Shown: positions 21,001 to 30,544 of the stretch, piece after piece | Numbering within the stretch: the stretch's first letter is position 1 | Layout: every line of letters starts with the position of its first letter | DNA from: Elephas maximus indicus | Taxonomy: Eukaryota; Chordata; Mammalia; Proboscidea; Elephantidae | Direction of reading: 5' to 3' | NCBI RefSeq assembly: GCF_024166365.1 | Contig: NC_064822.1 | Location: 104,962,823-105,026,822, forward strand | Length of the DNA stretch: 64,000 bases | Notes under the pieces: model-generated | The model's input: only the letters and a program-made list of their open reading frames with translations | Database searches by the model: none | What the model was told of the DNA's origin: nothing | Made by a program: the position numbers and the translations under genes

Positions 21001-22803
21001 TCACACGTTTGGTGAGTCCAGGTGCGGGGGCTGGGCTGGGAGGCACAGGAGTGCTGGGGGCCTTGGATACCTGGGCAGAGGATAGGAGCAGAGTGAGTGC
21101 AAAGCCAGCACTGGGCGGCTGGGGCTTCCGGCCTAGAGTTTGATGTAGTCTGTGGCAGCCCTAGCCCCAACAATAGGAAGCACAAGGAGGAAGCTCAGCT
21201 TGCTTCCTTCTAATACCCCCACAAATGACTTCTACGTAGTACTTGACCATATGGGGTCTTCTCTGCTGATGGCACACCTAATCCCACAGTGGAGGATGGG
21301 AGGGGGATACCGGGAAAACACTCTTGCTGCTACGGCGTCTGGGGCCAGAGCAATGCCACCTGGGGGTTATTTTTACACCCAGCAATGCTGGGAACAGACT
21401 GCTTGCTCCCAGAATAGATGCACGCTCCATGCCTCCCACACGGAATGTGATACAGGATGCACTGGCAGGGTGGGGGGGTGCAGCAAGAAAGTGGGAGTAG
21501 GGAGAAATGGGCTCCCAGTTAGAGGCATCAGAGGCTGGAGCTGGGGTGGCTTGGTCCTCTCACAAGCCTCCCTGTAGACCTCCTGCCAGCTGGCAAATGT
21601 TCTGGGGAAACATGAAATCTGGGATTGCCCCCCACCCCTGCACCCCCAAGCCCTCACCTTCTTCTTCTCACTAGAAGAGGGTTCGCTCCCTGAACAGCGG
21701 CCGGGTTCCACCCCACTGGCCCCCTTTGCCCGAGTAGAGGACTTGGCCAGGCTGCTCTCCACTAGCTCATCATCAAACTTCTTCCTCTTGATGAACCTGG
21801 GGAGGATCCTGCCCAGTGAGCATTCCTTAACCATTCCCAGTACCCACTCACACACACACACACCCCTTTATCCCAGAGCCAGGCTCAATGGGGCACAGAA
21901 CTGTCTACTCCACCTCTGAGATCCTAGGGTACTGCACCACAAAGATTTCACATCAAGGCCTAAGATCTACCCCCTCACCCTTAGTCCCACAGGGAGGGAT
22001 TTGTAGGGACAAGAAAACCCCAAGACTCTGCCAATGCTTAGGTCCCAGAGGGGCTCAGTTAGCTATTCCCTACAGGAGAGAAGGCAAGCAGCACCTAAAG
22101 CCACAGATCTTCTTCTCCTTCCCAGTCCCCGGCCCTCTTAACCTTTACTACCTGGAGGAGCTTCTCCGTTTAGGAATGGTGCCCAAGGCCTGGGAGGAGG
22201 CCCGCTTCTGCCCTGCCAGCGACTCTTCATCCTCTGAGCGGCTGGCAGTGCCTGATGCCATCAGGGATGAATCTAGCAGCCCCTGGGAATCTAGAACAAG
22301 AGAAGTGGTGAACTCAGGCCTAAGTACCTAGCAGGCTATAAGCCCCTGCATATGGGACCCCTCCTCAGTCCCTTTTGCCTGCCAGCCTCCCACTGCCTCC
22401 TTGACACTTGAAGTTTTAAGGTGGGAGTTCCTCAGCCATCCAGATCCCATCTGGGCTCAGACCTGGCCCAGACCTTCCATGCTGGGCAGTTCTCCCGGTG
22501 CCAGTGTCATGTCGTGCAGCACATGGTGCTCAGGTCAGACTGGTGATGCCGACACACCGGGCTCTGGGCATAACTGCTCCCTCTGCCATCAAAATGCAGC
22601 CATGCCAGACAGCGGCAGCTCAACAGCGAGTCAGTCAACTGTGGCCTCTGCCGAGAGGTACGTGGGTGGTGCTGGCCCAGGGGGAGGTGGCAATGCCCAG
22701 CCAGGACCGAAAGACACACATGCCAGGCACAGGGCGGAATCAGCAGATGTTTTGCGCCCAAGCGTTTGGGGAGCTGGCCCGGCCTCATACTACCTTTGTC
22801 CAT
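14972..22803 (-). CDS. MCRS1: MCRS1, microspherule protein 1
   Basis: Nuclear/nucleolar and centrosomal adaptor, known as a subunit of the NSL histone acetyltransferase and INO80 remodelling complexes. Fourteen coding exons on the minus strand sum to 1389 nt, 462 residues plus stop, the length I recall for human MCRS1. Seen: start MDKDSQG (ATG at 22801-22803), a Ser-rich N-terminus with basic clusters (PKRRSSSRFIKRKKFDDEL) that look like a nuclear localisation signal, the conserved domain starting near residue 130 (LGRWKPADDLLLINAVLQ), a coiled-coil-prone stretch near 300-330 (ADRRQKREIRQLEQELHKWQ), and a C-terminal FHA domain at about 363-435 (ITLGRATKDNQIDVDLSLEG). The gene ends IRAEAAKITPQ. 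It lies tail-to-tail with KCNH3. All splice phases agree and no disruption was found. Confidence 0.97.
15178..15305 (-). CDS. MCRS1: MCRS1 exon (FHA second half)
   Basis: Donor gtgagc, acceptor cttccacag. Encodes VIKLKNNGDFFIANEGRRPI and ends SNNSVVE. Residues about 392-434. Confidence 0.95.
15469..15556 (-). CDS. MCRS1: MCRS1 exon (FHA first half)
   Basis: Donor gtaccc, acceptor gtttccccag. Encodes ITLGRATKDNQIDVDLSLEG then SRKQ. The GR and SRKQ elements correspond to FHA phosphopeptide-binding loop positions, with Gln where many FHA domains have His. Residues about 363-392. Confidence 0.95.
15695..15777 (-). CDS. MCRS1: MCRS1 exon
   Basis: Donor gtgagg, acceptor cttctcctag. Encodes MSSPDFDNQTLAVLRGRMVR and YLMRSRE, residues about 335-362, leading into the FHA domain. 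Confidence 0.94.
15954..16046 (-). CDS. MCRS1: MCRS1 exon (coiled-coil segment)
   Basis: Donor gtgagg, acceptor caccccag. Encodes ELTVADRRQKREIRQLEQEL and HKWQVLVDSIT, a strongly helical, charged stretch at residues about 304-335. Confidence 0.94.
16163..16191 (-). CDS. MCRS1: MCRS1 29-nt small exon
   Basis: Donor gtgagt, acceptor ctcctcag. Encodes DMRDEVLEH between SKLK and ELTV. It is too short for open-frame detection, but without it the flanking exons shift frame. Confidence 0.92.
16566..16641 (-). CDS. MCRS1: MCRS1 exon
   Basis: Donor gtgagt, acceptor tttgttcag. Encodes VQPLPKGDQVLNFSDAEDLI and DDSKLK, residues about 269-294. Confidence 0.94.
16642..19201 (-). other. MCRS1: MCRS1 2.6-kb intron
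   Basis: Contains an antisense MIR-like element near 16910-17060 and a diverged DNA-transposon-like stretch near 17180-17390. The remarkable part is the minisatellite at 18385-18695. No additional exon recognised. Confidence 0.85.
18385..18695. repeat. Minisatellite in MCRS1 intron, 28/32-bp unit
   Basis: Ten units start with CCCTGAGGAAG or close variants at 18392, 18424, 18456, 18484, 18516, 18548, 18580, 18608, 18642 and 18672. Spacings are mostly 32 or 28 bp; the two lengths differ by a 4-bp gacag/agac step. A typical unit reads ccctgaggaaggggacagac followed by agagggagctgg. Strand bias is strong (purine-rich plus strand). Confidence 0.95.
19202..19340 (-). CDS. MCRS1: MCRS1 exon
   Basis: Donor gtaact, acceptor gccctccag. 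Encodes TSQPTLETFQDLLHRHPDAF and the following ALQAHWQLMKQYYLLEDQT, residues about 223-269. Confidence 0.95.
19607..19715 (-). CDS. MCRS1: MCRS1 exon
   Basis: Donor gtaagg, acceptor ctctgcccag. Encodes LACQAMRQLHPEAIAAIQSK and ALFSKAEEQLLSKVGS, residues about 186-222. Confidence 0.95.
19716..20669 (-). other. MCRS1: MCRS1 intron (about 0.95 kb)
   Basis: Holds an ancient SINE-like stretch near 20235-20410 (agctggaaggggctttgg, then tcatcttatggaggaaaaaa). Otherwise no recognisable feature. Confidence 0.6.
20670..20779 (-). CDS. MCRS1: MCRS1 exon
   Basis: Donor gtgagt, acceptor ggccttgcag. Encodes TNDLTSVHLGVKFSCRFTLR and EVQERWYALLYDPVIS, residues about 150-186. Confidence 0.95.
20912..21070 (-). 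CDS. MCRS1: MCRS1 exon
   Basis: Donor gtagtg, acceptor ctctgcccag. Encodes a Pro-rich linker (APSTPVPPSPAPAPG), a basic patch (TKRVKKSKQ) and the start of the conserved domain (LGRWKPADDLLLINAVLQ), residues about 97-149. Confidence 0.95.
21071..21657 (-). other. MCRS1: MCRS1 intron (about 0.6 kb)
   Basis: No recognised feature; unique-looking sequence. Confidence 0.7.
21658..21796 (-). CDS. MCRS1: MCRS1 exon (NLS-like basic cluster)
   Basis: Donor gtgagg, acceptor atcctccccag. Encodes FIKRKKFDDELVESSLAKSS, a Ser/Gly stretch and SSSEKKK, residues about 50-96. Ends in phase 0. Confidence 0.95.
22152..22290 (-). CDS. MCRS1: MCRS1 exon (N-terminal Ser-rich region)
   Basis: Donor gtagta, acceptor cttgttctag. 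Encodes SQGLLDSSLMASGTASRSED through the basic PKRRSSS cluster, residues about 4-50. Confidence 0.95.
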
Positions 22804-22879
22804 TCTCTTACAGTCCCAAAGCCACTGGTTCCAAACCACAGGGCCAGGAGGAAGGGTCCCACAGGCTCATCCAAGGATT
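22794..22879 (-). CDS. MCRS1: MCRS1 start-codon exon (10 coding nt)
   Basis: The minus strand reads ATGGACAAAG at 22794-22803, followed by a gtagta donor, giving MDK-D when joined to the next exon. Its right (5') border is uncertain: acceptors ending ...tggtcag (exon to 22879) and ...ggaaccag (exon to 22824) are both possible. The rest of the exon is 5' UTR. Confidence 0.85.
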
Positions 22880-22981
22880 CTGACCAGGTAAGCGTAGAGG
22901 CTGAGAGGAAAGTCTGCAAAGGAGAAATGTGGCTCTCTGAGCTCAAGTTTCCAGCCTAACCACCTTACACTGGCACACGCT

Positions 22982-23990
22982 CCCCAAACCAAAAACCAAA
23001 TCCACTGCTCTCAAGTCAATTCCGAGTCATAGAGACCCTACAGGACAGAGTAGAACTACCCCCATAGGGTTTCCAAGGCTGTAATCTTTTTTTTTTTTTA
23101 ATTGTATTTTAGATGAAGGTTTACAGAGCAAATTAGTTTCTCATTAAACAACATACATATTGTTTTGTGACACTGGTTGCCAACCCCACATGTCAACACT
23201 CTCCCCTTCTTGACCTTGGGTTCCCCGTTACCAGCTTTACTGTCCCCTCCTGCCTTCTTGTCCTTGCCCCTTGGATGGTGTGCCCATTTAGTCTCATTTT
23301 GTTTCACGGGCCTGTCTAATCTTTGGCTGAACGGTAAACCTCAGGAGTGACTTCATTACTTAGCTATAACGGAGTCTGGGGGCCATACTCTCGGGGTTCC
23401 TCCAGTCTGTCAGATCAGTAAATCTGGCCTGTGTGTGTGTGTGTGTTAAAATTTTGTTCTACATTTTTCCCCAGCTCTGTCTGGGACTCTTATTGTGCCC
23501 TGTCAGAGTGGTCGGCAGTGGTAGCCAGGCACCATCTAGCTTTGCTAGACTCAGTCTGGTGGAAGCTGTGGTAGTTGTGATCCGTTAGTTCTTTAGACTA
23601 ATCTTTCCTTTGTGTCCTTGGTTTTCTTCATTCTCCCTTGCCCCAGACAGGGTGAGACCAGTGGAGTATTTTAGATAGCTGCTCACAGGCTTTTAAGGCC
23701 CCAGACACTGCTCACCAAAGTAGAATGTAGGATATTTTCTTTATAAACTATGTTATGTCAATTGAGCTAGATGTTGCTGGAGATCATGGTCCCCAACCCT
23801 CAGCCCAGTAATTCGGTCCCTCAGGGAGTTTGGATGTGTCTATGGTGCTTCTGTGACCTCCACCAAGGCTATAATCTTTAGGAAGCAAAATGTTACATGT
23901 TTCTCCTGAAGAGCCCCTGGTGGATTCAAACTGCTGACCTTTCCTTAGCAGCTGGAGCTCTTAACCACTACTCCACCAGGGTTTCCATAG
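22982..23990 (-). mobile_element. AfroSINE, antisense, split by a poly(A)-tailed retroposon
   Basis: Reversed RTE-like tail at about 22990-23075 (caattccgagtcatagagac) and reversed tRNA-like head at about 23880-23985 (ttaaccactactccaccagg). The middle is interrupted at ccaaggctRtaatcttt, which occurs on both sides of the insert at 23073-23089 and 23864-23880. Confidence 0.9.
23089..23863 (-). mobile_element. Poly(A)-tailed non-LTR retroposon inside the AfroSINE
   Basis: Begins on the plus strand with a T run (reversed poly(A)) and carries no open frame. It is bracketed by a duplicated target of about 17 bp. The 3'-end sequence resembles the poly(A)-tailed copies at 53835-54292 and 57926-58392. 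Probably an L1-type 3' end; family not named. Confidence 0.75.
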
Positions 23991-24329
23991 GCTCCCCAGG
24001 GTCCCATAAACTAGGGAAGACACTGGGAGAGGAAAGGGGCACAGGCCCTATTATGTCAATACAACCCGTACAAACTAGTAACGAACGCCACTGGCATTTT
24101 TGAGAACATGACAAAAGCTATGGACTCCAGAAAAATGTACAAACACACACTATTTTAGGGGGCTCACCGACCCTCTAATGTTATGCATGGCCCCTAAGTT
24201 AAGGGCCTTGACTATAAATTAGCAATAAAGGATTCTTGGCTCACTTTTTCTTTTCCTTAGCTGCTCGCTCAGCTCAACAGCACCACTTTTCCCCTCCAGA
24301 CCAAAGTAGGGAGAAGGAAACAAACCGGT

Positions 24330-24512
24330 TACTACCCCTCCTGAGAATCTGCATTTTCACCCCTGATATACTGATCAGAATCTGCATTTTAACAAGATCC
24401 CCCCAGGTGATTCTTCCAAAGACCAAACCAAACCCAGTGCCGTGGAGCCGATTCCGACTCATAGCGATGGCTATGAGGTGATTCTTCCGTATAACAAAAT
24501 TTGAGAACCACT
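24330..24512. mobile_element. MER5A-like hAT DNA transposon, interrupted
   Basis: Contains gaatctgcattttaacaag and ends aatttgagaaccactg, the characteristic MER5 end. It is split by a 58-bp SINE fragment at 24418-24475. A second MER5-like copy follows at about 24520-24605. Confidence 0.65.
24418..24475 (-). mobile_element. Tiny AfroSINE 3'-end fragment with target duplication
   Basis: 58 bp of reversed AfroSINE tail (cagtgccgtggagccgattc), flanked by perfect 13-bp AGGTGATTCTTCC at 24405-24417 and 24476-24488. It is a genuine, very short 5'-truncated insertion. Confidence 0.9.
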
Positions 24513-24759
24513 GTTCTACTCGGCGGTTCTCGGAATTGGTCCCTAACAGCATCATTAGCATTGCCTAGGAACTTGCTAGAAATGCAAATTCTCAGCAGGG
24601 GTTTAACTGGAACAAACTGGTTGAAGCCCTGGAAGGAAAAGCAGATTGTACTCCAACCAGTCCAGATCGACTTCCCCGCACCACCCCCCCCAATTGTAGC
24701 TCTGGCTAAAGATTTAGTGGGTGGGACAACAACAAAAAAAAAACGCCGTTTTGGAACTG

Positions 24760-25620
24760 CGTGAATACCACCCGCCCCGGGGGCCCTCATTTCTAGCCCC
24801 CGGAGAGCTCAGTTACAAGGCGGGGAGGTGGGAGGCGGGCGGAGGGGCGGCTCCATTTGCGGGTCCGCCCCGTCTAACCAGTCCGGTTCTTAGCTTAGCC
24901 TCTGGTCCTGCTCCCAGGTGCGCTGGTCGCGCCGCTTGAAAGGATTTCGCTAGGAATCTCGACACCTGGGGAGAGGGCAATGGGACCTATTCTTGCTGGT
25001 AGACTGAGGCTAGGTGTGCACCCATTTCTCTTCCTCGGCCCTCCGCCCCTCGTTCTCCTCCGAGACCACACCCATGGAGGGGAGATGTCAGTACAGGTCT
25101 GTTTCAGGGGCTCAGAGTAGGAGTGGTGATGAAGTCAGCTCTACAACTCAGAAGAAGCGCACCGAGTGAACCCTGCTGCCCTCCTCGCAGCCATGGTTTA
25201 AACGCCATCGGTTGGGGGTGAGGTGGCAAATTCCAGGTCAATTCTCATCCCACCTTCTACATGTCACACTTGCGCATGCGTACCACCTCAGGCCAGCTTC
25301 AAGCCCACTCCGGCCCACGCATGCGCAGGTTTTCGGGGCGCTACCGGGGCGGGGCCCCAAGCCTTTTGGGGGGTCGTCCCCGGAGGCACTCTGAGAAACT
25401 TCTTTTCACCCCCTAACTCCGCTCCAAACCCTCAGAGGTGGACCACGAAGTCTTACCATTCCTAGGCTGCCAGCTCCAACAATTTCTCCGCGGCGACAGC
25501 AGCAGCCGCAGGGCCAAAGCCGGCTTCCGTGAGGTACATCTACTTCCGGGTCTATGAACTAGGGGCTGTACAATCTCTTCCGGTTAGTGCCGCGTGAAGG
25601 AGGCGTAGCCATGGTAGTGA
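24760..25620. promoter_or_regulatory. MCRS1: GC/CpG-rich MCRS1 promoter region
   Basis: GC-rich with frequent CpG and no TATA box at a sensible position. Palindromic NRF1-type motifs lie at 25271-25281 (tgcgcatgcgt) and 25318-25327 (cgcatgcgca). ETS-like cttccg cores lie at about 25525, 25551 and 25577. This is the expected architecture of a housekeeping promoter. CpG density continues to about 25880. Confidence 0.75.
25457..25545 (-). other. MCRS1: MCRS1 non-coding first exon (predicted)
   Basis: On the minus strand a CpG-rich segment ends ...ctaggaatg at a strong gtaaga donor (25451-25456). The right border (transcription start) is only estimated from the ETS-like motifs next to it. Confidence 0.55.
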
Positions 25621-27359
25621 GGAGGGTGTCACCTTTTTGCTAATAGCCTAAAGTGAAAAAAAAAAAAAGTAAAGGCTTCCCGAAATGGGACATCATGTAG
25701 GGAAATGTCAAGGGTCATAGGCTCCAGAGAGGAAACCCGGCTTCGGAGAAAGGGAAAGGCGAGACTGGGAGCGGAGTGGGCTCACGGACGAGGCGGCGCG
25801 GCTGAGCGACGGAAGGGCGGGGCGAGCCGAGGAGATGCTGGGTGGTGGGGCGCCGCTGAGGGCGGGGCGGAGGCGCCTACTCAGTTTTTGATGCCGAATT
25901 ACTCGCGGTATAGGAGTCCGTGTGAGTTCCGCAGGACAAGTTATGTAGTTTTAAAATTCTACCAACGGTTTTTGAGAAACCACTCTGTGTCAGGTCCTGT
26001 GCTAGGCACAAGACAGATGATGTTGAGCTTGCTGTAGCTGGGAAGATGCCACATACCGAAGGGGCAGGGAGGTTGCTGCTTAAGGAGCAGGTGGAGGGTT
26101 GCATTCCTAGAAGTAGAGAACCTGGGAGATGGAAGGGGCCGGAGTCCAGCGGCTCCCATCGGCCCGACCTGGACTGCTGATGGGGGGTGGGGGGAGGCTG
26201 TTTTGGGCTCCGGGAGGTAAGAGGGAGAACCTATGGAAGCACCTTTAGAGGAGAGTGCTCCGGAGGATACCTTGGGATGAGAGAACGAGCCTGTTAGAAA
26301 GGTTGGGAGACTGGGGCTGTGAGGCTGCCCTGGGAAACCATAGGAACAGTTCTGTCAAGGAGGGGTTTTATGTTGCCCTGGAGGTGCGCAAGAACGTATC
26401 AGCTCCAGAGAAACAGATTTCAGCTCAGAATAAGAAAGTTCCAATGCTAAAGCTGTCCAGCAGCTAGGGCGGGTCCTTTCAATGGAGATATCAAGCACAC
26501 ATCACCTGGATGTTGCCAGGGGATTCAGGTGTTAGACAGGAGACTGGCCCTTCTGGCCCTGACAGTGTATGATAGCCCTCTGCTTAAGAGTCCCCACCTC
26601 GTTTATTGTCCTGTGATCGTGCTTACGATATATGTACTTAATTTTCCATGAAAGATTGTAAGCTTTCTGAGACAGTGTGTGGTGGACTGAATGGGCTATA
26701 CTAGATCAAGGAGGCTGTGAAGGAGGCCTTCTCTGAGGAGGTGACAGTTGGCTGGGATTTGACAGTTGATAAGGAACCTGTCATGAAAAAAAAATAGGGT
26801 AAGATGACCCGGGCAGAAGTGACAGCATGGCTCGGAGGTGGGAAAGAGTTCAGTGAGCTGAAGAACAGAAAAAAGCCCAGTGTTGCTGGAGCAGGGTGAG
26901 CAAGGAAAAAAAGGAAGGAGATGAAAACAGAGAGGTCATTAAGGGCAGATCACATCAGCCCTTGTTCATGATATGGATTTTAAGTCTTTATTCATAGTTA
27001 CTGGAAAGCTCTTAAAGGATTCCAATCCAGGGCTTGATATGATTAACTTTTAAAATAATCCCTCTGGCTGCTTGTGGAGAATGGATTGTAGGGGGCCACA
27101 GAGGAAGCAGGGAGATCAGATAAGGTGCTGTTGCAGCAATCTAGGCCAGAGGTAATGGCAGTTTAGCTGGGTTGTGGTGGCAGTAAAAATGGACAGAAAC
27201 TGACTTTGAGATAAATTTTGAAAATAGAATCACCAGGACTTGCTGATGGATTGGATGTGGGATATAAGGAGAAGGGCAGAATCAAGGATAAGACCTAGAT
27301 TTTTGGCCTGAGGAACTGGGTGGATGGTGGGGCCCCTTTCATAATTGATGCAGAATCTC

Positions 27360-27865
27360 ACAAGCTACCTCACAAACTCCTCCATGATCCCAGTCCAAGT
27401 CCCCATTGTCCATCATCTCTCACCCGGACTACTGCAAGAACTTCCTAACTGCCCTCGCTGCTGTCATCCTTAAATTCCTTCTCCAAAGTCCTCATAGCAG
27501 CCATGGTACTCCTATTAAAGTGGAAGTTGGCTCATGTCATGCCTTCATTCAAAATCTTCCAGTGGTTACCCATCTTCCTCACAATAAAACCTCACAATCT
27601 AGCCCCCATTACCGCTCTGACTTCATCCTTTGCTCCTCTTACTTGCCTACACCACCACCCTTTTTATAATTTCAGCCCTATCCACTACACTCCCTGACCC
27701 CTGCTTTGTTTTTCCCCTGGCACTTACATTGTCTAATGTATCATTTATTTATTTTTATGTTTAATATATGTTCTCTACCAGTAGAAGTAAGCTCTATGAG
27801 GACGGGAATTTTTGTCCTGTTTACTGCGCTAGTAGGCACTTAATAAATATTTGTTAAATTAATTT
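27360..27865 (+). mobile_element. L2-type LINE 3' end
   Basis: Typical L2 tail order: tcttccagtggttacccat, then cacttacattgtctaatg, then aagctctatgaggacggg, then cacttaataaatatttgt. Confidence 0.7.
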
Positions 27866-28024
27866 ACTGAAGGAGAAGTCAGTGGGAGGAGCAGGTTTGT
27901 ATTGAGCCAGAAGTGAAGAGTTCTGTTCAGACATGTTAAGTTTGAAATGGCTTTGAGGTATCCAGGTGAAAATGTTAAATAAAGAGGTGTACTCACAAGT
28001 CGGGATGTCAGGGAAAAGGCCTGG

Positions 28025-28310
28025 ACTGGAGATACACTGTTGCTGTTGGTAGCTGCTGTTGAATCAGCCCCCAACTCATTACAACCCCAGGCACAAAGGA
28101 ACTAAATGCTGCCTAGGCCTGGGCCGTTCCCATGATCTTTTGCAGATCAGACTGTTGTGATCCGTAGGGTTATCATTGACTGATTTTTAGAAGTAGATTG
28201 CCTGGCCTTTCTTCCTAGTCTGTCTTAGTCTGGAACCTCTGCTGAACCTGTTCAGCAACATAGCAATACTCAAGCCTCCACTGACTGACAGGTGGTGGCT
28301 GCACGTGAGG
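28025..28310 (-). mobile_element. RTE-derived SINE with RTE 5'-like body, antisense
   Basis: Reversed: a body with ttccagactaagacagacta and ggaagaaaggcc, then a diverged RTE-like 3' tail near 28030-28080. The body matches the 5' region of the RTE copies in this window. Confidence 0.75.
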
Positions 28311-28689
28311 TCCATTGGGAGGACATGCCTCAAGGAGATATTTATTAGGAAATAATTTTGAAGATCTAGATGCCATTGCCTAGGGAGAGAGTGTAGATAG
28401 AGAATGAAAAAGGCATAAGACATGCCTGGGGCACTCCAATATTTAAGTAGAGGAGTAGCCAGCAAAGGAACAAAAAGAAAAGTGTGGATAAAAAAGAAAA
28501 GCTAGAAATGGCACCAATCATTCAGCCTCTAAGTAACCATCCCTGGTTCCAGGGTAGGAGTCTTTCACAGTTCCGGAAGTCTTTTTCCCCCACCCCCATA
28601 GGAACAGATGTGGCTTACAGTGGAGGCCATATTGATGATTTCTCTTGGATATTTGCTCAGCTGCTCAGGGCCCCAGGCTCCTGGAGGAT

Positions 28690-29015
28690 TAGAATACAGT
28701 GGTTAAGAACACAGGCTCTGGAGTCAAACTGCCTAGTTTTAAACCTCAGCTTTATCACCTACATAGTGTTCAGTGGTGGAATTCTCACCTTCCATGCAGG
28801 AAACCCAGGTTCTATTCCTGGCCAAGGCATCTTATGTGCAGTTGTAGGAATGTACCAGTTGTGCATGAGCTACATTTCTATGCCTCACTTTTGTCATCTG
28901 TGGGGAAATAATAGCACCCCCTCCACAGAAAGGTTCTGAGAAGTAAGTCACTTCTTAAACAAGTAGGTGGTATGTAGCAAGTGTTCAAAAATGTTAGTTT
29001 TTGTTACTGTTATTA
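28690..29015 (+). repeat. MIR SINE interrupted by a tRNA-Gly-headed SINE fragment
   Basis: MIR-like start (acagtggttaagaacacagg; ctctggagtcaaactgcct) and a MIR-like end (tgtggggaaataatagcacc; ctgttattagg). The block at 28761-28860 in the middle is not MIR. Confidence 0.7.
28761..28860 (+). mobile_element. tRNA-Gly-derived SINE head
   Basis: Looks like a diverged tRNA-Gly: A-box-like gtgttcagtggtgg, the stretch attctcaccttccatgcagg, and B-box-like aggttctattcctgg. It is not a functional tRNA gene because the stems are broken. It continues into the SINE-specific sequence tcttatgtgcagttg. Confidence 0.65.
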
Positions 29016-29959
29016 GGATTTGTGTCTCAGTATCTCCTGCCAGGTGGTCTGAATCTAGGACCCAGGTTTTGAATCCTTGACCCAGGTTTGACAGCCCTTC
29101 CACACTCCTGTGCCCTAGAGCAAGCTCCAGAGTTTCCCTCTCACCTAAGGCTGTTACCTCTGGAGACCCAGTCAGAGGATACTACTTTTGCCTCAACTGT
29201 TTTATTATCTTAGCAACTCTAGTTTAATAACCAGTACAAAATAACCAGTTGCTGACCAGTACAAAAATTACCTTTGGATTCACAATGCATTTTAAGTCAG
29301 TCTATAATACTTGATATTGGCACACTTTTTTCCTCTAAAGGAAAAGAAACTATTTGCAAAGGAAGATTCTCATACACAGACTGAAACCCTGCAGAATATC
29401 AACCCCCAGGTTAGAGAGTCACAGATGAAACTTTAAGAAATATACTTCTTTAATATGACATAATTTACACTCTCAATCCAAAGCCAGAATCATGCTTCAC
29501 GAGGAAACAGATTATCCCCATGAAAGCTATGGCCTCCGTTGTAAACCACATCTACTCAAGGATGGCCCAGAATTATTATTTAGCATTGCTTTGTAGGTGC
29601 TGGCCTGCATGGTCACAGAATAAAAAGCAATGAGATACAAAAACTAGATGATAAGAAGTTATTTATAATACGATAGCCTACCTGGAAAATCGAAATGCAT
29701 TGAAACACTAATACAAACGGTAAGGTAGTTTTAACAAAGTGTGTATAAATTAATATATAAAACTAATCAGAGTGATGTAAGCAAAATTGCAGAGTAGGCA
29801 GCTCCAAGCTTCAGTCCTTCAGACAAGCACTGAAAAAAAAACCCAGCAACTGTCAGATTCAGTTTTGTCAAAACTCTCGAACAAAGAGTGGAAGGTTTGC
29901 AGCAACCAAGCAAATGCTGAATCAAGAAAAAGGCAACTTCCAAAATGGTAGGAAGAAAG

Positions 29960-30062
29960 ATCTGGAAATAGTAGTGGTGGTTACACAACATTGTGAATGT
30001 AGTTAACACCACTGGATTGTACACTTAACAGTGGTTAAAATGGTAATTTTTATCACATTAAA
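29960..30062 (+). mobile_element. L1 3' end fragment
   Basis: Shares ttgtacacttaacagtggtt and aaaatggtaatttttat with the L1 3' UTR copies at 39.4 and 44.7 kb, followed by an A-rich tail. Confidence 0.6.
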
Positions 30063-30544
30063 AAAATTTTTATTGGTCGGAAATAAGCTGTTCAATTAAA
30101 AATTGTAGGCCTTCAAGAGCACTGCTCAACCACCTAATTTCACTGACCCAGTGTGAATGTGTGGATGTCTGGTGCCTCCCAGGCCCTAGGCTGCTGGGAC
30201 CCAACTTGGGTTTCCTGTAGCTCAGGACTTTTACCTTAGTCCAAGGGTCAGAAAAAGCAGCAGATATTCAAGAAGGTTAATAATTTGATAACCTCCAATT
30301 AATATTCTTGATACACTTGTTCAAATTTATTTGCTGAGTGCAGGGAATGAAAAAAATTCTCTATTAATAAAAAAATGTACACCTCCTCTAAAAAAAGTAG
30401 GAAATCGTTGTGGCATTTTTACTTGCCCTTTTCCCACTTCCTCTCCAGCTCACTTTCTCCACCAGTTCTCTGTCAGTGGAAGCTTTCCTGTTGCTGTGAT
30501 GCTGGAAGCTATGCCGCCAGTATTTCAAATACCGGCAGGGTCAC

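Larger units (their letters stand above)
25620..30468. other. Intergenic region, old repeats
   Basis: After the CpG-rich shoulder to 25880 there is no gene signal. Contents include an ancient unassigned repeat at about 26650-27330 (second copy near 41.0-42.1 kb), an L2 3' end at 27360-27865, SINE-related copies at 28025-28310 and 28761-28860, a MIR at 28690-29015, and an L1 3' end at about 29960-30062. 29100-29750 shows nothing clear. Confidence 0.7.

Noticed and set aside
25705-26037. 110-codon plus-strand frame beside the MCRS1 promoter as a divergent gene
   Set aside because: CpG-rich sequence is open by composition. No homology recognised, no splice structure, and frames end in ordinary repeat-poor sequence.
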